Positions 11,485-22,941 of a stretch of 64,000 bases of DNA are shown here, piece by piece. Location of the stretch: assembly GCA_028023455.1 (NCBI GenBank), contig JAQFVV010012668.1, positions 248,001 through 312,000 on the forward strand. Direction: 5' to 3'. Numbering within the stretch: position 1 is the stretch's first letter; every line of letters starts with the position of its first letter. The translations under genes and the position numbers were made by a program. Origin of the DNA: Epiperipatus broadwayi. Lineage: Eukaryota > Onychophora > Udeonychophora > Euonychophora > Peripatidae. The notes beneath the pieces are model-generated. The model searched no databases, had not been told where the DNA came from, and saw nothing but the letters and a program-made list of their open reading frames with translations.

Positions 11485-12072
11485 ATATAGGGAATTTGAA
11501 CACAGACTTTCAAGCCCCTTCATTTACCCACACTATCTCATACTATTAATACACATAACTACACACATGCAGAAAAAATAAATAATCACCAATATATATA
11601 TATTTGGTGCTAAACCAGCACTCATCAGTTGGTCCAGATTACCATCTCCCATTCATATATATAACCAGTGCTCAGTTTATATTAAGATAGCAAATCCTTA
11701 CACTTTAATGGACAGGCTTCAATCTACTCTACATCCAACATGGCATGACAACAATATTGGCATCAGCATGGAATTTGGGCTTTCCATCGTCCGATTTCAA
11801 TGGTATGGATGGCTGAAAAGTTCGAGGTTGGAGTAGATTGAAGCCTGTCCATTAAAGTGTAAGGATTTGCTAGCTTAATATAAACTGAGCACTAGTTATA
11901 TATATGTATGGGAGATGGTAATCTGGACAACTGATGAGTGCTGGTTTAGCATGAAATATGTATATTAGTGATTATTTATCTTTTCTGCATGTGTGTGATT
12001 ATATGTATCAGTAGTATGAGATAGTGTGGATAAATGAAGGGGCTTGAAAGTCTGTGTTCAAATCCCCTATAT
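11485..12072. mobile_element. Rep-A, full fold-back element
   Basis: Two inverted arms of about 245 bp (11485-11730 and 11831-12072) surround a 100-bp centre. From the outside in, the arm reads TTTGAACACAGACTTTCAAG, a CATGTGTGTAG-like block, AATAATCACCAATATA, AACCAGCACTCATCAG, TTGGTCCAGATTACCATC, and TTCAATCTACTC. Parts of this order recur at about 6808, 16551, 19620, 24198-25470, 30314, 32180 and 35160. There is no coding frame. It is the reference copy for this repeat family, which I do not recognise by name. Confidence 0.75.
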
Positions 12073-12079
12073 TGATGTA

Positions 12080-13085
12080 TTTTATGTATAAAATAGTGCT
12101 AAAAATGTTCTTATGTGTGTATTTAAATTTATAATTACACACTTATGCATATACAAACTCTAAAAATTGGAAAAGTAGACATTTTTTGATATGTAGGAAG
12201 TGATAATAAGCTTCTGACATTCTCCACTTGATATGATTAAAGAAGTCAAAAATAAAATTAACTCTGTGACAATCACTTTCAAGTGCAAAAAAAATGAGAT
12301 AAATAAATTAATTCTGTTTTTTTTAAAAAAATGAAATTAATTAATTTTGAAGGTAACTTTTTTTCTACTGATAGAATTTTTTTTTTTACTAATTTTCAAA
12401 TTTAATCATTTTAAAAGATTTTAACTTTTTTTTTTTTTTAAAAAAAAACATCGTTAATTTTATTACTAATTAATGTAAGATATTAATTGAAATAATTTAT
12501 CAATGTCAAGTAAATTTTCCATTACTAAGGAAAAAATACTTTAATTTTTTTTTTGATTGATAAATTGCTTTTTTATTAGATTGTTCACAGAATAATAAAT
12601 ATTAAAAAAAAGTTTTAAAAAAATGTTTAAATTTTAAAACTACAAGTTCACAGCTTTTTAATATTGATTTATTGAAATAAACAGCGGCTTCAATTTCAGC
12701 TCCCCCTGCTGGAATCAATACAAATATTTATTACGGTCACAATTAATACTTACTGTATCGAAATTCATAAATTGTTACTTACCTATCAAATTATAAATAT
12801 TATATACTTTTGTCTTCTAAATTTAAAATTCAGTTTAGTATTTCAAATGCTATAGGTGAATATCGTTTATACGTTTATATCAAAATGCCCAACCTGCATT
12901 TTATGACACGCACATCCTAAAAATATGAATCTATAACAGCTCTTGCCAAATAAAAAGGAAATAAATTAAGAACCAGTAAAATAACTCTCAGTAAGAATCA
13001 TAGATACTAATAATTTTTATGATATAAATATGAAGGGACAATATTATGCTTCACATAATATATATTATCATCTACTTTATTAAAT
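12080..13085. other. AT-rich DNA, nothing recognised
   Basis: Many T and A homopolymers, no bounded repeat and no coding frame of interest. Confidence 0.5.
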
Positions 13086-13090
13086 AATTA

Positions 13091-13251
13091 TTCTAGCACG
13101 TTTGTATGTGGGGCGCAATTGTCCTCAAAGCTGTAAAGTGTTGTTACAAAATAGATAAATAAAAACGAACGAGCTAAGCGCTTTCAAAGGATCTTGTTTT
13201 CATAATCATAGCTTGGCTGCTAATTGCGCCACGCACGCAAACGTGCTAGAA
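13091..13251. mobile_element. 161-bp MITE with TA target duplication
   Basis: The ends TTCTAGCACGTTTG and CAAACGTGCTAGAA are inverted. The TIR extends about 30 bp, with mismatches in the middle, to GCGCAATT/AATTGCGC. TA lies just outside both ends (13089-13090 and 13252-13253). The interior is more GC- and CpG-rich than the surroundings. The structure fits a Tc1/mariner-superfamily MITE; the transposase source is not in this window. Confidence 0.75.
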
Positions 13252-13508
13252 TATATATATATTTCCCCAAAGTAAAAAATTATTTGACTTAATAACATAA
13301 TTATTTTTTTTATATAAAAGAGAGACTTTATTGAGTATAAAATGTTTTACAAGGTAAATATTGATTTACATAGTGTAATATGGAGATTTGAAATGACACG
13401 TTGAATTTTTTTGTCCATAGCATTTTCAGAAATTGATCAACCCGTGGAAACTCAAAGCATTAATCCACGAGAAGATTAACCATTAAAGACAAATGAATGT
13501 TATAATTC

Positions 13509-14395
13509 GGAATTATTTGTAAAGTCTAGAGTTTAAATATGAGTAACATTTTAGGAGTACAATATCGAGAAATTCAATTTGCATGGATAAGTTGAGAATA
13601 GGAAAACACTTGGAGATAACAACATTGGAAATAATAAATTTGAATAGGTTGAATCACTTGCAATTAAAATCATTAGGTCAAACTGCAGCTTACTTTGCAA
13701 TAATACTGGGATAAAATCATTTATAACAATAATGCTAAAAAAACCCGCTATGAATAGCGTTTTTTTTCTTCTTGTGAATGAGAAAATCAACATTGGTAAT
13801 GATCCCCACAGCACTCTCATCCAAGCCCTCCCCCTCAAAAGAACCAGGATTTAGGCCTCTGGTGCCCCTCCCAATAACCAGACTCTCTCGTTCGATCATC
13901 AAAGTTGAGTGTAATAAAAATTTTAATTAAAAGGTACACTTAGGAATTATTTGTAAAGTCTAGAATATAAATATGAATAGTGTTTTAGGAGTACAATATT
14001 GAGGAATCTGATTTGCGCTAGATAAGTTGAGAAATAGGAAAACTCTTGGAGATAACATAAAATATGGACTAAATCAATCTATTGTTCAGTTCTTCCAAAT
14101 GGCCTTGAATATCTTCACAAAGAGCAATCCCAAATACTTTGGAAAAATTATGGAAAAACTATGGAGAACAAGGAAAAAGTCCAAACTTCAAAATGTCTTT
14201 GTTGAAAACCATTCTAATCCATCATGAAAATCGTGAACAGCAAAAGGCCAGCCCTATCTATAACAACATTGGAAGTAATAAAATTAAATAAGATGAATCA
14301 CTTGCAATTAGAATCATGAGACCAAACTGCAACTTATTTTGCAATAATACATGGATAAAATCATTTATGACGATAACATCAAAAAAATCACCACA
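13509..14395. repeat. Diverged direct duplication with a 0.2-kb length difference
   Basis: Block 13509-13755 (ggaattatttgtaaagtcta ... gataaaatcattta) recurs at 13946-14395. The second copy carries about 208 extra bases (about 14060-14267) absent from the first. The extra segment is bounded by short ataaca repeats, so slippage or recombination between them could have deleted it from copy 1. Between the copies is a C-rich stretch (13800-13900). The frames 13551-13838 and 14027-14227 are not recognised. Confidence 0.6.
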
Positions 14396-14399
14396 AATA

Positions 14400-15895
14400 A
14401 CATTATTTCACAAGATAGGAACATGATTATTATTATTTGACCAACTTAATGTTATTAATGGTTTTTTAAATACATTGTAATGGCACAATATAACATTTTA
14501 ATGCTGTGTCTTCAGTCTTGAAAAATATTTTTTGTGAGGCACATAAATAAAAGTTGTGTGTGATTTGTTTACACATATGAAATATGTCTTGCTATTACTA
14601 TTTAATAATTTTTAAAACTTATTAACAAGATCTTTCTTTATATTTAGAGATACATTATAGCAAAAAGGCAATTTACTTCTAAATGAATGAAATTTTTTGA
14701 CTCCCTTCTTTTGAGAAAATTTATGTTGTACATCACTATAATGATTATAACCATGTGATTCTTTACATGGATAACTACTCATCAATACTTATAAATTATA
14801 CCAGTGTTACAAATTATACCAATGAGTTCACTGGCTTATATTTGTAAGACCATGAAAACTTGATACCTTCTCAGAAGACTAGTAGTTCTGAATGAAGCTT
14901 GAGGGCAGGGTACATTTGAATAAATATTTTTTATATTTACACTTATGTACACTTATGACCTAAAAAATAAATAAATCTCTCACCATTTTCACATACTGTA
15001 AAGTCTCAGCTCAGACAAGAGAGGATGACCAAAGATATAGTAAAATAAGAATCTTGGTTAAGTGCCATTTGATAATCTTTTGTTTGGCCATTTACAATTC
15101 TAAATCACTTATAAATTTAAAAAAATTACAAAATGGAAGAACTATTTTATTTTAAATATGATGTTGTTGGAAATTGTGAAGTTTGATGAAAAACTGACAA
15201 AACAACAATTTTTTAAAAAGTGGATATATATTTTACAATAATGATTCAAAAATATATAAATAAATATAATAAAATTCATTAAAAGTAAAAAATAGAAGAG
15301 CATTGAAAAATTGATAGAATGACATATATAGATAAAAGATAATTGTTTAATAAAAGATATTAAAAAAGTAGTTAAATCAATGCTATATGAATCAAGCAAT
15401 ATTTTAAAAATTGTCATTGAAAGTTTAATTCTTATACCCTCCATCTTGGATGACCATAAGTCCATAATAACACTGAGCAACTTTGTATTCATAGTATCCC
15501 TAAGTTCTCTTCATGAAATGGAATTGCAAGGTTGCATTCTACTGGTAATAAATCTATCTTGTTTTTTGTTTCTAGAGGGAGGTATGATCTGGAGATAAGA
15601 GCAACTTTAAAGTGCAATTTTTTTTTGTATAATTTGGCACAAATATTTTATGTTATATTCATAAAGATGAATGCTAAGTTGTTGTTTTTTAAATTCTTTT
15701 TTGTTTCAAAGTTATTTTTATTTTCAAAATTGTACTTTTTTAACTATTGAAAATCTACATGATGAGAAAGTAGGAAATATTCTCAAATATGATATTATTT
15801 GAAGGTAAGTACTTTTTTTATTTTTCAATATGATTTTAATATTTTTAAAATATTATAAACATGTACTTTCATTATTTTTATTAGTTTTAAAATAT
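14400..15895. other. AT-rich DNA, nothing recognised
   Basis: Frames at 15142-15492 (minus), 15380-15598 and 15532-15750 overlap one another on both strands, are rich in Phe/Ile/Leu/Lys, and show no motif. I see no gene. Confidence 0.5.
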
Positions 15896-15900
15896 TTTAA

Positions 15901-16225
15901 ATAATATTTACTAAGGCTGTGCACTTGAAAATGCGAAGGCAGGAACCTCTACAGGTTTGGAAGAAAAGAGGGGAACCCCTTCTTTACTTCAACCTACTTT
16001 CTGTATAAATAAGTGAAGCTGAAGCAGTTAGAACTGAGAGCGTGAAGCTATTCAATACTTCACTGATTAAGTCCACAATTCCTATTACCCATTAGTACTT
16101 GTGAAATTTTTCAATTTACAATGAGTCAATGAAAAGATCTTATAAAGACCTGTAGAGGTCCCTGCCATCACATTTTCAAGCACACATGCTTAAAGGTTTA
16201 TTGCCTTAGTAAATATTACTTACAT
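15901..16225. mobile_element. Rep-C, element with terminal inverted repeats
   Basis: The left end taatatttactaaggc ... cttgaaaatgcgaaggcagg ... acctctacagg is matched inverted at the right end (cctgtagaggtccctgcc ... acttacataa). The right terminus carries an extra aataaacctttaagc-type block also present in the fragment at 5908. The interior holds TGTATAAATAAG and no open frame. Probably a non-autonomous DNA element. Confidence 0.55.
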
Positions 16226-16311
16226 AATCAATGTGCATTAAATAAATTTATAATGTTTTAAATAATAAGATTAAAAAATATTTTAATTTTGCTATAAACT
16301 CTATTTAATTT

Positions 16312-16517
16312 TTAAGCACTCATTGACTTTGAGTTCTGATGAAAAAGTATAATAAACATAAACTAATTAAATGCACTGAGCCAGCTTTTATTAAAATTCT
16401 TCCAGAATTGTGTTGCTGTAGTTCTGGCAGTGTTTTGCCAAAAGCTGGATCAGTGCATTTAATTAGTTTATGTTTATTATTTCTTTTCATCAGAACTCAA
16501 AGTCAATGAATGCTTAA
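16312..16517. mobile_element. Palindromic MITE
   Basis: Arms of 78 bp (16312-16389 and 16440-16517) begin TTAAGCACTCATTGACTTTG and end with the inverted form. The central 50 bp contains ccagaattgtg...agttctgg, a smaller inverted repeat. No coding capacity and no second copy seen in this window. Confidence 0.65.
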
Positions 16518-16550
16518 GAATTTCATAGTTTCATAAAAAGAATTAATACT

Positions 16551-16856
16551 TTGAGAATTATAAACTTTATTCAAACTGAAAAATTGACAATACATTTTAA
16601 GTCTCAACTTCTTAAATTAATAACCTATAGAAATATTAATTCTCAAATTAGAAAACCCCTCTCCAATTTCTCAGCTATCTATATTATTAAAAATCTAATG
16701 ATGGAATGCTCAAAGCCATTATTGATGGTAATATTGTTTTTATACCCATGTTGACTTTGTCATTCTGATCACTCATGTATATAGGACCAAAATATGTTCA
16801 CTTAAATATACAGAAGAATGATGGTCAGAATTAAGGCTGAATCTGTAATAGTGGAG
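16551..16856. mobile_element. Rep-A segment, left of the retroposon insertion
   Basis: It contains the Rep-A central block (aatctaatgatggaatgctc, then acccatgttgac and cagaagaatgatgg) and ends ctgaatctgtaatagtggag. In the uninterrupted copy the same place reads ctgaatatgtaatatttgga before continuing (about 24760-24785). Continuation of this copy is found at 19609, so the 2.75 kb in between was inserted. Confidence 0.65.
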
Positions 16857-19608
16857 CTGCTTCTAGAAAGAAGGTCACTTGCTTCACAGCTCTCTTGAAA
16901 AGACTTTAAAAAGTCAGGTTTCTTGCTATCAGAGGTATTCCCTATGTGTATTTGTCCCTTTAAAGAACATTATTTGCTGTTTGTGTGCCTTTTCATTCAC
17001 AATTATCAGTTTTTAGTGTATTTCATCATTATTTCACTGCATCTACTATCTGATTATCTACAATAGTTTACCATATTCTTCCCCTCTGTTTGATGGGCAG
17101 GTTCACTGTTCTATGTACCATAGAGGGTTTTATTTCCTCCTAGACCCTCTTCATTTCCTCTCCAGTTCTCTTATCACTCAAAACTTTTTTTACCAACCTT
17201 TTTTATGTATTGTTCCAATTATTTAGGTCATTAAAAACGATCTTCTTTTCTCACCCCCTCCTCTGGGGTAGCAAACTGCCTTAATTTCTAATCAATATTT
17301 GTATTAACCAACTATAATTAACATTAGCAATCTCTCCAGTGTGAAATTACTTCATTTTTTAAAATATCAAATTCTTTAGATTTCACTTCAATTTTTTTTT
17401 TATATATAATCTGTACCTCTTCCCAACAGTTTAAAGATGGCCACTGCCCCTAGCGGCAAAAATGTCAAAAACATAACTCACAAGAACAAAAATCTTCAAA
17501 ACTTCCAAAAATGTTAACTCTTTCAGCACAGAATCTATTTCAGGATCTCCATCCCCAGACCCTCAGGATTTTCCTCCCCTACAGGGTGAGGCTTGCCCCA
17601 TCAAAGGCAAGAAGCAATTCCAAAAAAGTAATCTCACCAATCAAAAGGTTGCTCCAAGAAAAACTGGGAACATTAAAAACTCCTCCACTATAAAGGGCAA
17701 AAAACAGCCTGCTACATCTAAGTTTAATACAGAAACCTCAGCCAACTCTGATTTCTCTAAAAATTTAACACGTAATAACTACTCCAAAGATGATGCTACT
17801 CATAATTCCCCATCTCAATCTATGAGTGCAACCAAGTCTGCCAATACTACTCCCACTATTATCAGTCACACTATAGAGCAATCCCTTATTAAAAAACCAT
17901 CACCACAGCAAGTCTTTGCTAACTCCAATGCTCAGGCTGCATCCAGCATCTTACCAAAAAGTTCTAATAGAACCACTATACAAACACCCCAAGTGGAGCT
18001 CCTTCAAAATCCGTGGGGCCTTGATGAGGACAATCCAAACAATCATGATTCAGCCACCTCTGAAACCTTTATTCCTACTAAACAACTCACACCAGAGAAT
18101 CACACAGTGATATCAGAACACTTAACCAAACAGTTTCACCACCCCTCCTCAAGTCACTTTGTTGCTACCAGAGTGACAGCTCTGTCATTCTGGCGGTTAC
18201 AGATCTACATTGTGGACTCCATAAATTTTCAACACAGCAGCTCTATGACCTTATCAAACTCCACAAGCTAACTGATTATCTACATAAAATCCTCACCCTT
18301 CCTAATGCCTGATACATGGCATTAGAGTTTCACAATACAATACAAAGACAAGCCTTCAAAAACAGATCCAAATTTTTAAACAATATGTTCATGGTTCCAA
18401 TAGATACCAATAGACCATCCATACTTAAGGAGTTTATCAAAAACTGCCACATAGGAATGCAGAGGCAGCACCTACAGAAATATCTCAAGGCATTCGGACA
18501 AGTTATTTCATTTGAGTACCTTAGAGATCCTCTCACCAATGGTCTTACCTTCACCAACACAACCTTATTTCAATTCATCCTTAAAAAAGGTCTTTCTCCT
18601 GAAAGCATTCCCACAACAATAGCAGCTGAACTAGCTCCTTTGGTCATTTCAATTAAGGGGATGAGGCCACAATGTTTTCACCTGCAAAGACCGCAATCAC
18701 CTTAATCAGGACTGCCTTCAAAAAAATAAATGCAACTCTTGCCAGAAAGAAAAAGGCCTAAACCACATCTGTGCTCTGCACAGCCCCAATAAATATGAAC
18801 ATCCTCCTTCAGCTAACCTCTCACCTCCACCTCACTTCAATTCAATCTTTCAGCATTCGGCCACCCTCTCACCTTTCAGTAAGATTCCAGCTTTCTCTAG
18901 GCCACATAATTTTGGTCTCACTCACAGCCCACCACTCTCAGTTACAGCTTGCTCACAGGACCCTCTTTCATTAATGGATATGAACACTTATTCAAACTCA
19001 GAAATCATCCTGTCTGTGTCTACCAACTCTGGCCCTTCCGCCACTAACAAGAAACATCAGAAGCATGCATGCCATACCCCATCAGATAGTGACACCAACT
19101 CTGACAGGCAGATTTCCATCCTTGATCTTCCTGGTAAAATCATAATGGATCCTTTTCCTGAACCAAGGGCAAGTCTCAGACTTTCAGAACACACAAGGAA
19201 AAAAAGAATTCTTTCAGCGAAAAATTCTCTGGCTTCAACCCAGGCCTCGTCTCCCCTTTGCACTCTCTCACCTTCCTCTGCTGAATTTTTCTTGGACAGT
19301 GGTTCATCAAGTAACATCAAGAATGAATCATTGTGCAATTCTGGCTGGAGAAGCAAGAACTGTGCTCCTCATATCTCTCCTAACCCAGCTCATCCTCGCT
19401 CACCATAAAATTTCCGTATTTCTACCCTTTTTCTAAGATGTGCTTTTCTAACCAGCCTGAACTACACATACCATTTCCCCTGTCCGCCTCCCATTCCCTT
19501 TTTACATGTATCCTCCCCCTCTTACCATTTTGTTCCTGAAATTTCATTTGTTTCATTGTATCTGGGTTTTTTTGATGAATAAACATCTCATCACTGAGGG
19601 AAAAAAAA
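16857..19608 (+). mobile_element. ORF1-only LINE-derived retroposon (HAL1-like organisation)
   Basis: Both edges are set by the interrupted Rep-A copy. The insert ends with AATAAA (19578-19583), 17 bases later an A8 run (19601-19608), then Rep-A resumes. Inside is a single degenerate LINE ORF1 (about 17437-19408), a T/C-rich 3' region and no endonuclease or reverse transcriptase. The homologous ORF1 at 53.4-56.3 kb is followed by ORF2, so this copy either lost ORF2 before insertion or belongs to a non-autonomous ORF1-only lineage, as known for mammalian HAL1. No long target duplication is visible; only AG is shared at the joint. Confidence 0.65.
17437..19408 (+). pseudogene. LINE ORF1 protein (nucleic-acid-binding, CCHC), frameshifted
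   Basis: The likely start is ATG at 17437 (MATAPSGKNVKN). The main frame is then open from about 17520 to 18271 and rich in Ser, Thr, Asn and Lys. A second piece, 18316-18705, holds the folded middle (LEFHNTIQRQAFKNRSKFLN ... RQHLQKYLKAFGQVISFEYL ... GMRPQCF), resembling the paired RRM-like region of the minus-strand LINE ORF1. A one-base shift leads into TCKDRNHLNQDC and KCNSCQKEKGLNHIC: with the preceding CF this is a C-x2-C-x4-H-x4-C knuckle plus a second Cys/His motif. The basic, Ser-rich tail is 18974-19408. ORF1 proteins bind LINE RNA in the ribonucleoprotein. This copy has at least three frame breaks. Confidence 0.65.
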
Positions 19609-19765
19609 GTATAATGCATATATTGAAGTTTAAATGAAACTAGAGGGAATTTATACACAGATTAAAACTTGAGAAATTTAAACACAGACTTTTAAGTTTC
19701 CTTCAGCTATCTGTTTTATCCTATATAACCAATACATATTACAACATACATGTGAAAAAGATAAA
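19609..19765. mobile_element. Rep-A segment, right of the retroposon insertion
   Basis: It continues the copy broken at 16856: tataatgcatatattgaag aligns with tatagtatatttatgtaag of the uninterrupted copy, followed by actagagggaattta, CACAGACTTTTAAG and catgtgaaaaagataaa. Confidence 0.6.
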
Positions 19766-19769
19766 TTCC

Positions 19770-20300
19770 TGAGTAACAATTTGTTTTTTTTTATTTTTTT
19801 ATAAAATAAATACATATATTGAAAATTGGAGCTAATATTAATTGTATATAGTATTCTTTTTTTTTTTAAATAAATAATGTTATCTAATCATTAATGTATT
19901 ATAAAAAATAAACATAAATAAATAAATTGGAATTTATTTGCTTACAACAAATTTTACTAGTTTATTTATCTCTGAAAATATTAAGATTTTTAATTGAAAG
20001 TTGGAAAAAAAAAATCTTTCTAAAGAAAAAAAAGTTAAAGAAATTATTATATCTCTGAATTGTAAGAGTTCAAAGAAAGAGACATAATCTGCATCAGAAC
20101 TATCATTTATCAATCATAGATGTCATAAAAAATAATTATGACAGCAATTCAAACAATGATATAAGTAAAGCTACTTTTATGCAGATGTGATGTGATGTGA
20201 TGTGATGTATTATGGCTTCTCCTTAAACGAAGTCAAGAATATCTCAGCAATTATGCCCAGATAAACCTGTTAGCCACTTTATTTTACATTCCCCACTCTA
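19770..20300. other. AT-rich DNA with short tandem gatgt repeat
   Basis: A tgatg-type pentamer run (gtgatgtgatgtgatgtgat) lies near 20186-20207. Nothing else recognised. Confidence 0.5.
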
Positions 20301-20303
20301 AAT

Positions 20304-20546
20304 TTACCCATAATCTGCTCTATCCCATTTCCACAACATAATCTTTGTCAACTCTATAACCTTTATATCTAAATTCCACTTATCTTTTCCCAAACCCAGC
20401 ATAAAAACCAATAATTCACTTTTTGTATAATCACTCTTTTCATATTTATTTTTCCACAACTTCATTATATATACCCTTTCTGTTTTTAAACATTTACATT
20501 CAATTAACAAATGCCTAATATTTTCTATTCCATACAGTAGCGCCAC
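20304..20546 (-). pseudogene. LINE C-terminal relic joined to a Rep-B end
   Basis: The 80-codon minus-strand frame reads ENIRHLLIECKCLKTERV, then LLVFMLGLGKDKWNL and ends near ADYG. The I-x-HLL-x-EC pattern and following helical segment resemble the tail after LINE reverse transcriptases. The upstream neighbour (20547-20600, on the plus strand ccatacagtagcgccact) is a Rep-B terminus, as is also the case at 10808, so Rep-B may derive from, or often sit in, this LINE tail. Function lost; clade not determinable. Confidence 0.45.
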
Positions 20547-20609
20547 TCAGTGCAAGCTTGTGTAAGCATAAAGAATGGTGTTCATGTGATGCTTAGTGGT
20601 TAAGTCAAT

Positions 20610-22005
20610 GTTTATAATATATTTCTATCTCTGGATTTAGGAGACCATCATTAAAAATAGACAATGTATATAAAAAAATAATATATATGTAATCAATGGA
20701 ACAATAATTTCTTGTATTCAAAAAATAATCAATTGTTTAGTTTTCAAATAATTTTTTTAGCTTATAAACTCTAAATCTTAAAAGCCAAAAAAAAAAAAAA
20801 CCCTCTGAAAATGAAACATTTTATTATTTCATGAATATATAAATATATGTTTTTTATTTTTTAAATTTTTATCATATTTATTAGAAAAAAACTTAAATAA
20901 ATATTTGTGGTCATATTAACATTGAATTGGGCTTTTTAATTCTTAATTAACTTTTTCTCTCGTCCTTTTCACATATTTCTCTCTATTGTGCTCTTCCTTC
21001 CCCCACATTTTTCTCTACTGTTCTCTCTTCTTTCTTTTTTTTTTCCTCTCATCATTTCTTTGACAATTTGATATTCATAATATATCATTGTCAGATTTAT
21101 TTTTATTATATTATTAATTAAAATCAGATTAATATTAATTATATAAGATATTTTCATTTGGAAAGATAAATTCTCTAAAAGTAAATGTATTTTTGATTTT
21201 TTTTTTTAAATCTTCGCACAAATTTCTAATATATATTAAATTTTATATACATTGTATGTATATTATTGTAGTCAGGTTACAAATCTAAATTAAATTTCTA
21301 TTTAATGCTGCCTTGTTTGTAATATCATTTATTAAAATCAAATAAATTAAGCAAGATCGTGTAAAATTATTTGATTCATTTTTTTTACTTAATTTAATTT
21401 TTTCATGGAAGATTAGAAATAAAATTTTCAGTAGGAATGCCTATAAGTTTTGACAAGACTTGAAATTTTATCTTTAGAATTGTATTGATTACTATAATAT
21501 CTTTCTTCTCGTAACTTTTTGTTTCATATTTGTTACCACTAAAAATTAAAAAAAAAAAAAAAGCATTGTGAATTATTTTTAATTAAAAAATATATAGCTA
21601 TTTTTTTAATTACTTTCTCTTAGTCGGGGAAAAATTAACTGCCTTAATAACATGTTTAATTAAAAAAGACTTAAGATAAAAATATTTAAAAATAATAAGC
21701 TGTACTTATTCTAGCTTTCTTCTAGTAATTGATAAAAATTAATAACAATCATATTTTATAGCATGAAATTAAATTTATTTGAATAAAAGAGAATTTGCTT
21801 TTATAAAAAAAATTTTTTTTAAGTCTTTATAATTTTAATGTATTTTTGTTCATAACATACAAGAGTGTAATTTCACATTAATATTTAAAATAATTTTATA
21901 AATTATAGTTTAATAATTTTTAAAATAATTTTTCAAATGTTATACAATAACTTTTAATATTTTGCTTAATTTTACATAATATAATTTTTCAAGTACTTAT
22001 TAATA
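20610..22005. other. AT-rich DNA, nothing recognised
   Basis: Many poly-A and poly-T runs. The frame 20969-21157 (minus) lies in a T/C-rich tract and has no motif. Confidence 0.5.
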
Positions 22006-22009
22006 CTAA

Positions 22010-22375
22010 GGCTTCATTTATTCAGTTTTTATATGATTGTGAGATTTGGGTAATTAATAGAAGAGCACTACAAAATCTTCAGATAACGTGTAAAATATTT
22101 GAGAGATATATGCTAGGAATAACAAAAAGGCATTAAAACAAAACAAACAGATGAGAAAATAAACAGATATACTGATATCACTGAAAAGATTGATAGATTA
22201 GAAATAAAATTGGAATAGACACATAATATAGATGGGCAAATAAAATTTTAAACTCATGTCTAAAATATTTTAAAAGACCTAGAGAGAGACCATGTGTGAA
22301 ATGAACAAGAAGGTCAAAACAAAATTATTAATCATAAAAACTGGATAATACTAAGAATGACCTTTAACAGCCTGT
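22010..22375 (+). pseudogene. RTE/BovB-type LINE 3' relic
   Basis: A broken reading gives LYDCEIWVINRRALQNLQ, then ERYMLGITKRH, and further down FKRPRERPCVK. These align with LTYGSETWTLNRRAIQRLQ, ERCMLGVTRRD and CKRPRKRPHVRW near the C terminus of the RTE-type LINE at 43.6-46.6 kb, in the same order and spacing. Many stops show it is much older than that copy. The 5' part is missing. Confidence 0.7.
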
Positions 22376-22379
22376 TTTC

Positions 22380-22928
22380 TTGAAACTGCAAAACTCATTT
22401 TAAAACATCATGTTTTTATAAGTATTATTTTGAAAACTTTTTTTAATTTTAAAATACTATTTTTTATTTGATAGATTTATGATTTGAAAATATATTTTTA
22501 TTTGTTTTCAATAAAGAAGAGTTATTTTTATGATAAGCCTTATAATTTTGTCAGCTTTTTTACTTCAAGGTAAAATTACATCAGCTATTTTTTATTTATT
22601 TATTTGGTATTGTAGCTAATAACTAATTATCAGTAATAAAAACCTCAATATTCAATCTATTTAGCTATATTTTTTAGTGAGAAGTAGTATCAGAAAACCC
22701 TGAACTTAAAGTTCATCATATTAAATACATGTTTTTATCAAATGGCCTGTTCACTTTTAGATCTTTTCTTGAAATGGAATGATTCTGATGTAAATAGATT
22801 TATTTTCTACTAGGAATAATATGCTCTTTGTGATTCAACCATATAAACTATTTAAAGATTTTTATACATGTATTTAAAAATAATCTGGTGCAATCTTTAT
22901 TATCCTTTTTTTTCATCAAAATAATCCA
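22380..22928. other. AT-rich DNA, nothing recognised
   Basis: No feature found. Confidence 0.5.
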
Positions 22929-22941
22929 GAAACCTACACAT

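Noticed and set aside
15142-15492. 116-codon minus-strand frame
   Set aside because: Phe/Ile/Tyr-rich by composition, overlaps frames on the other strand and shows no domain.
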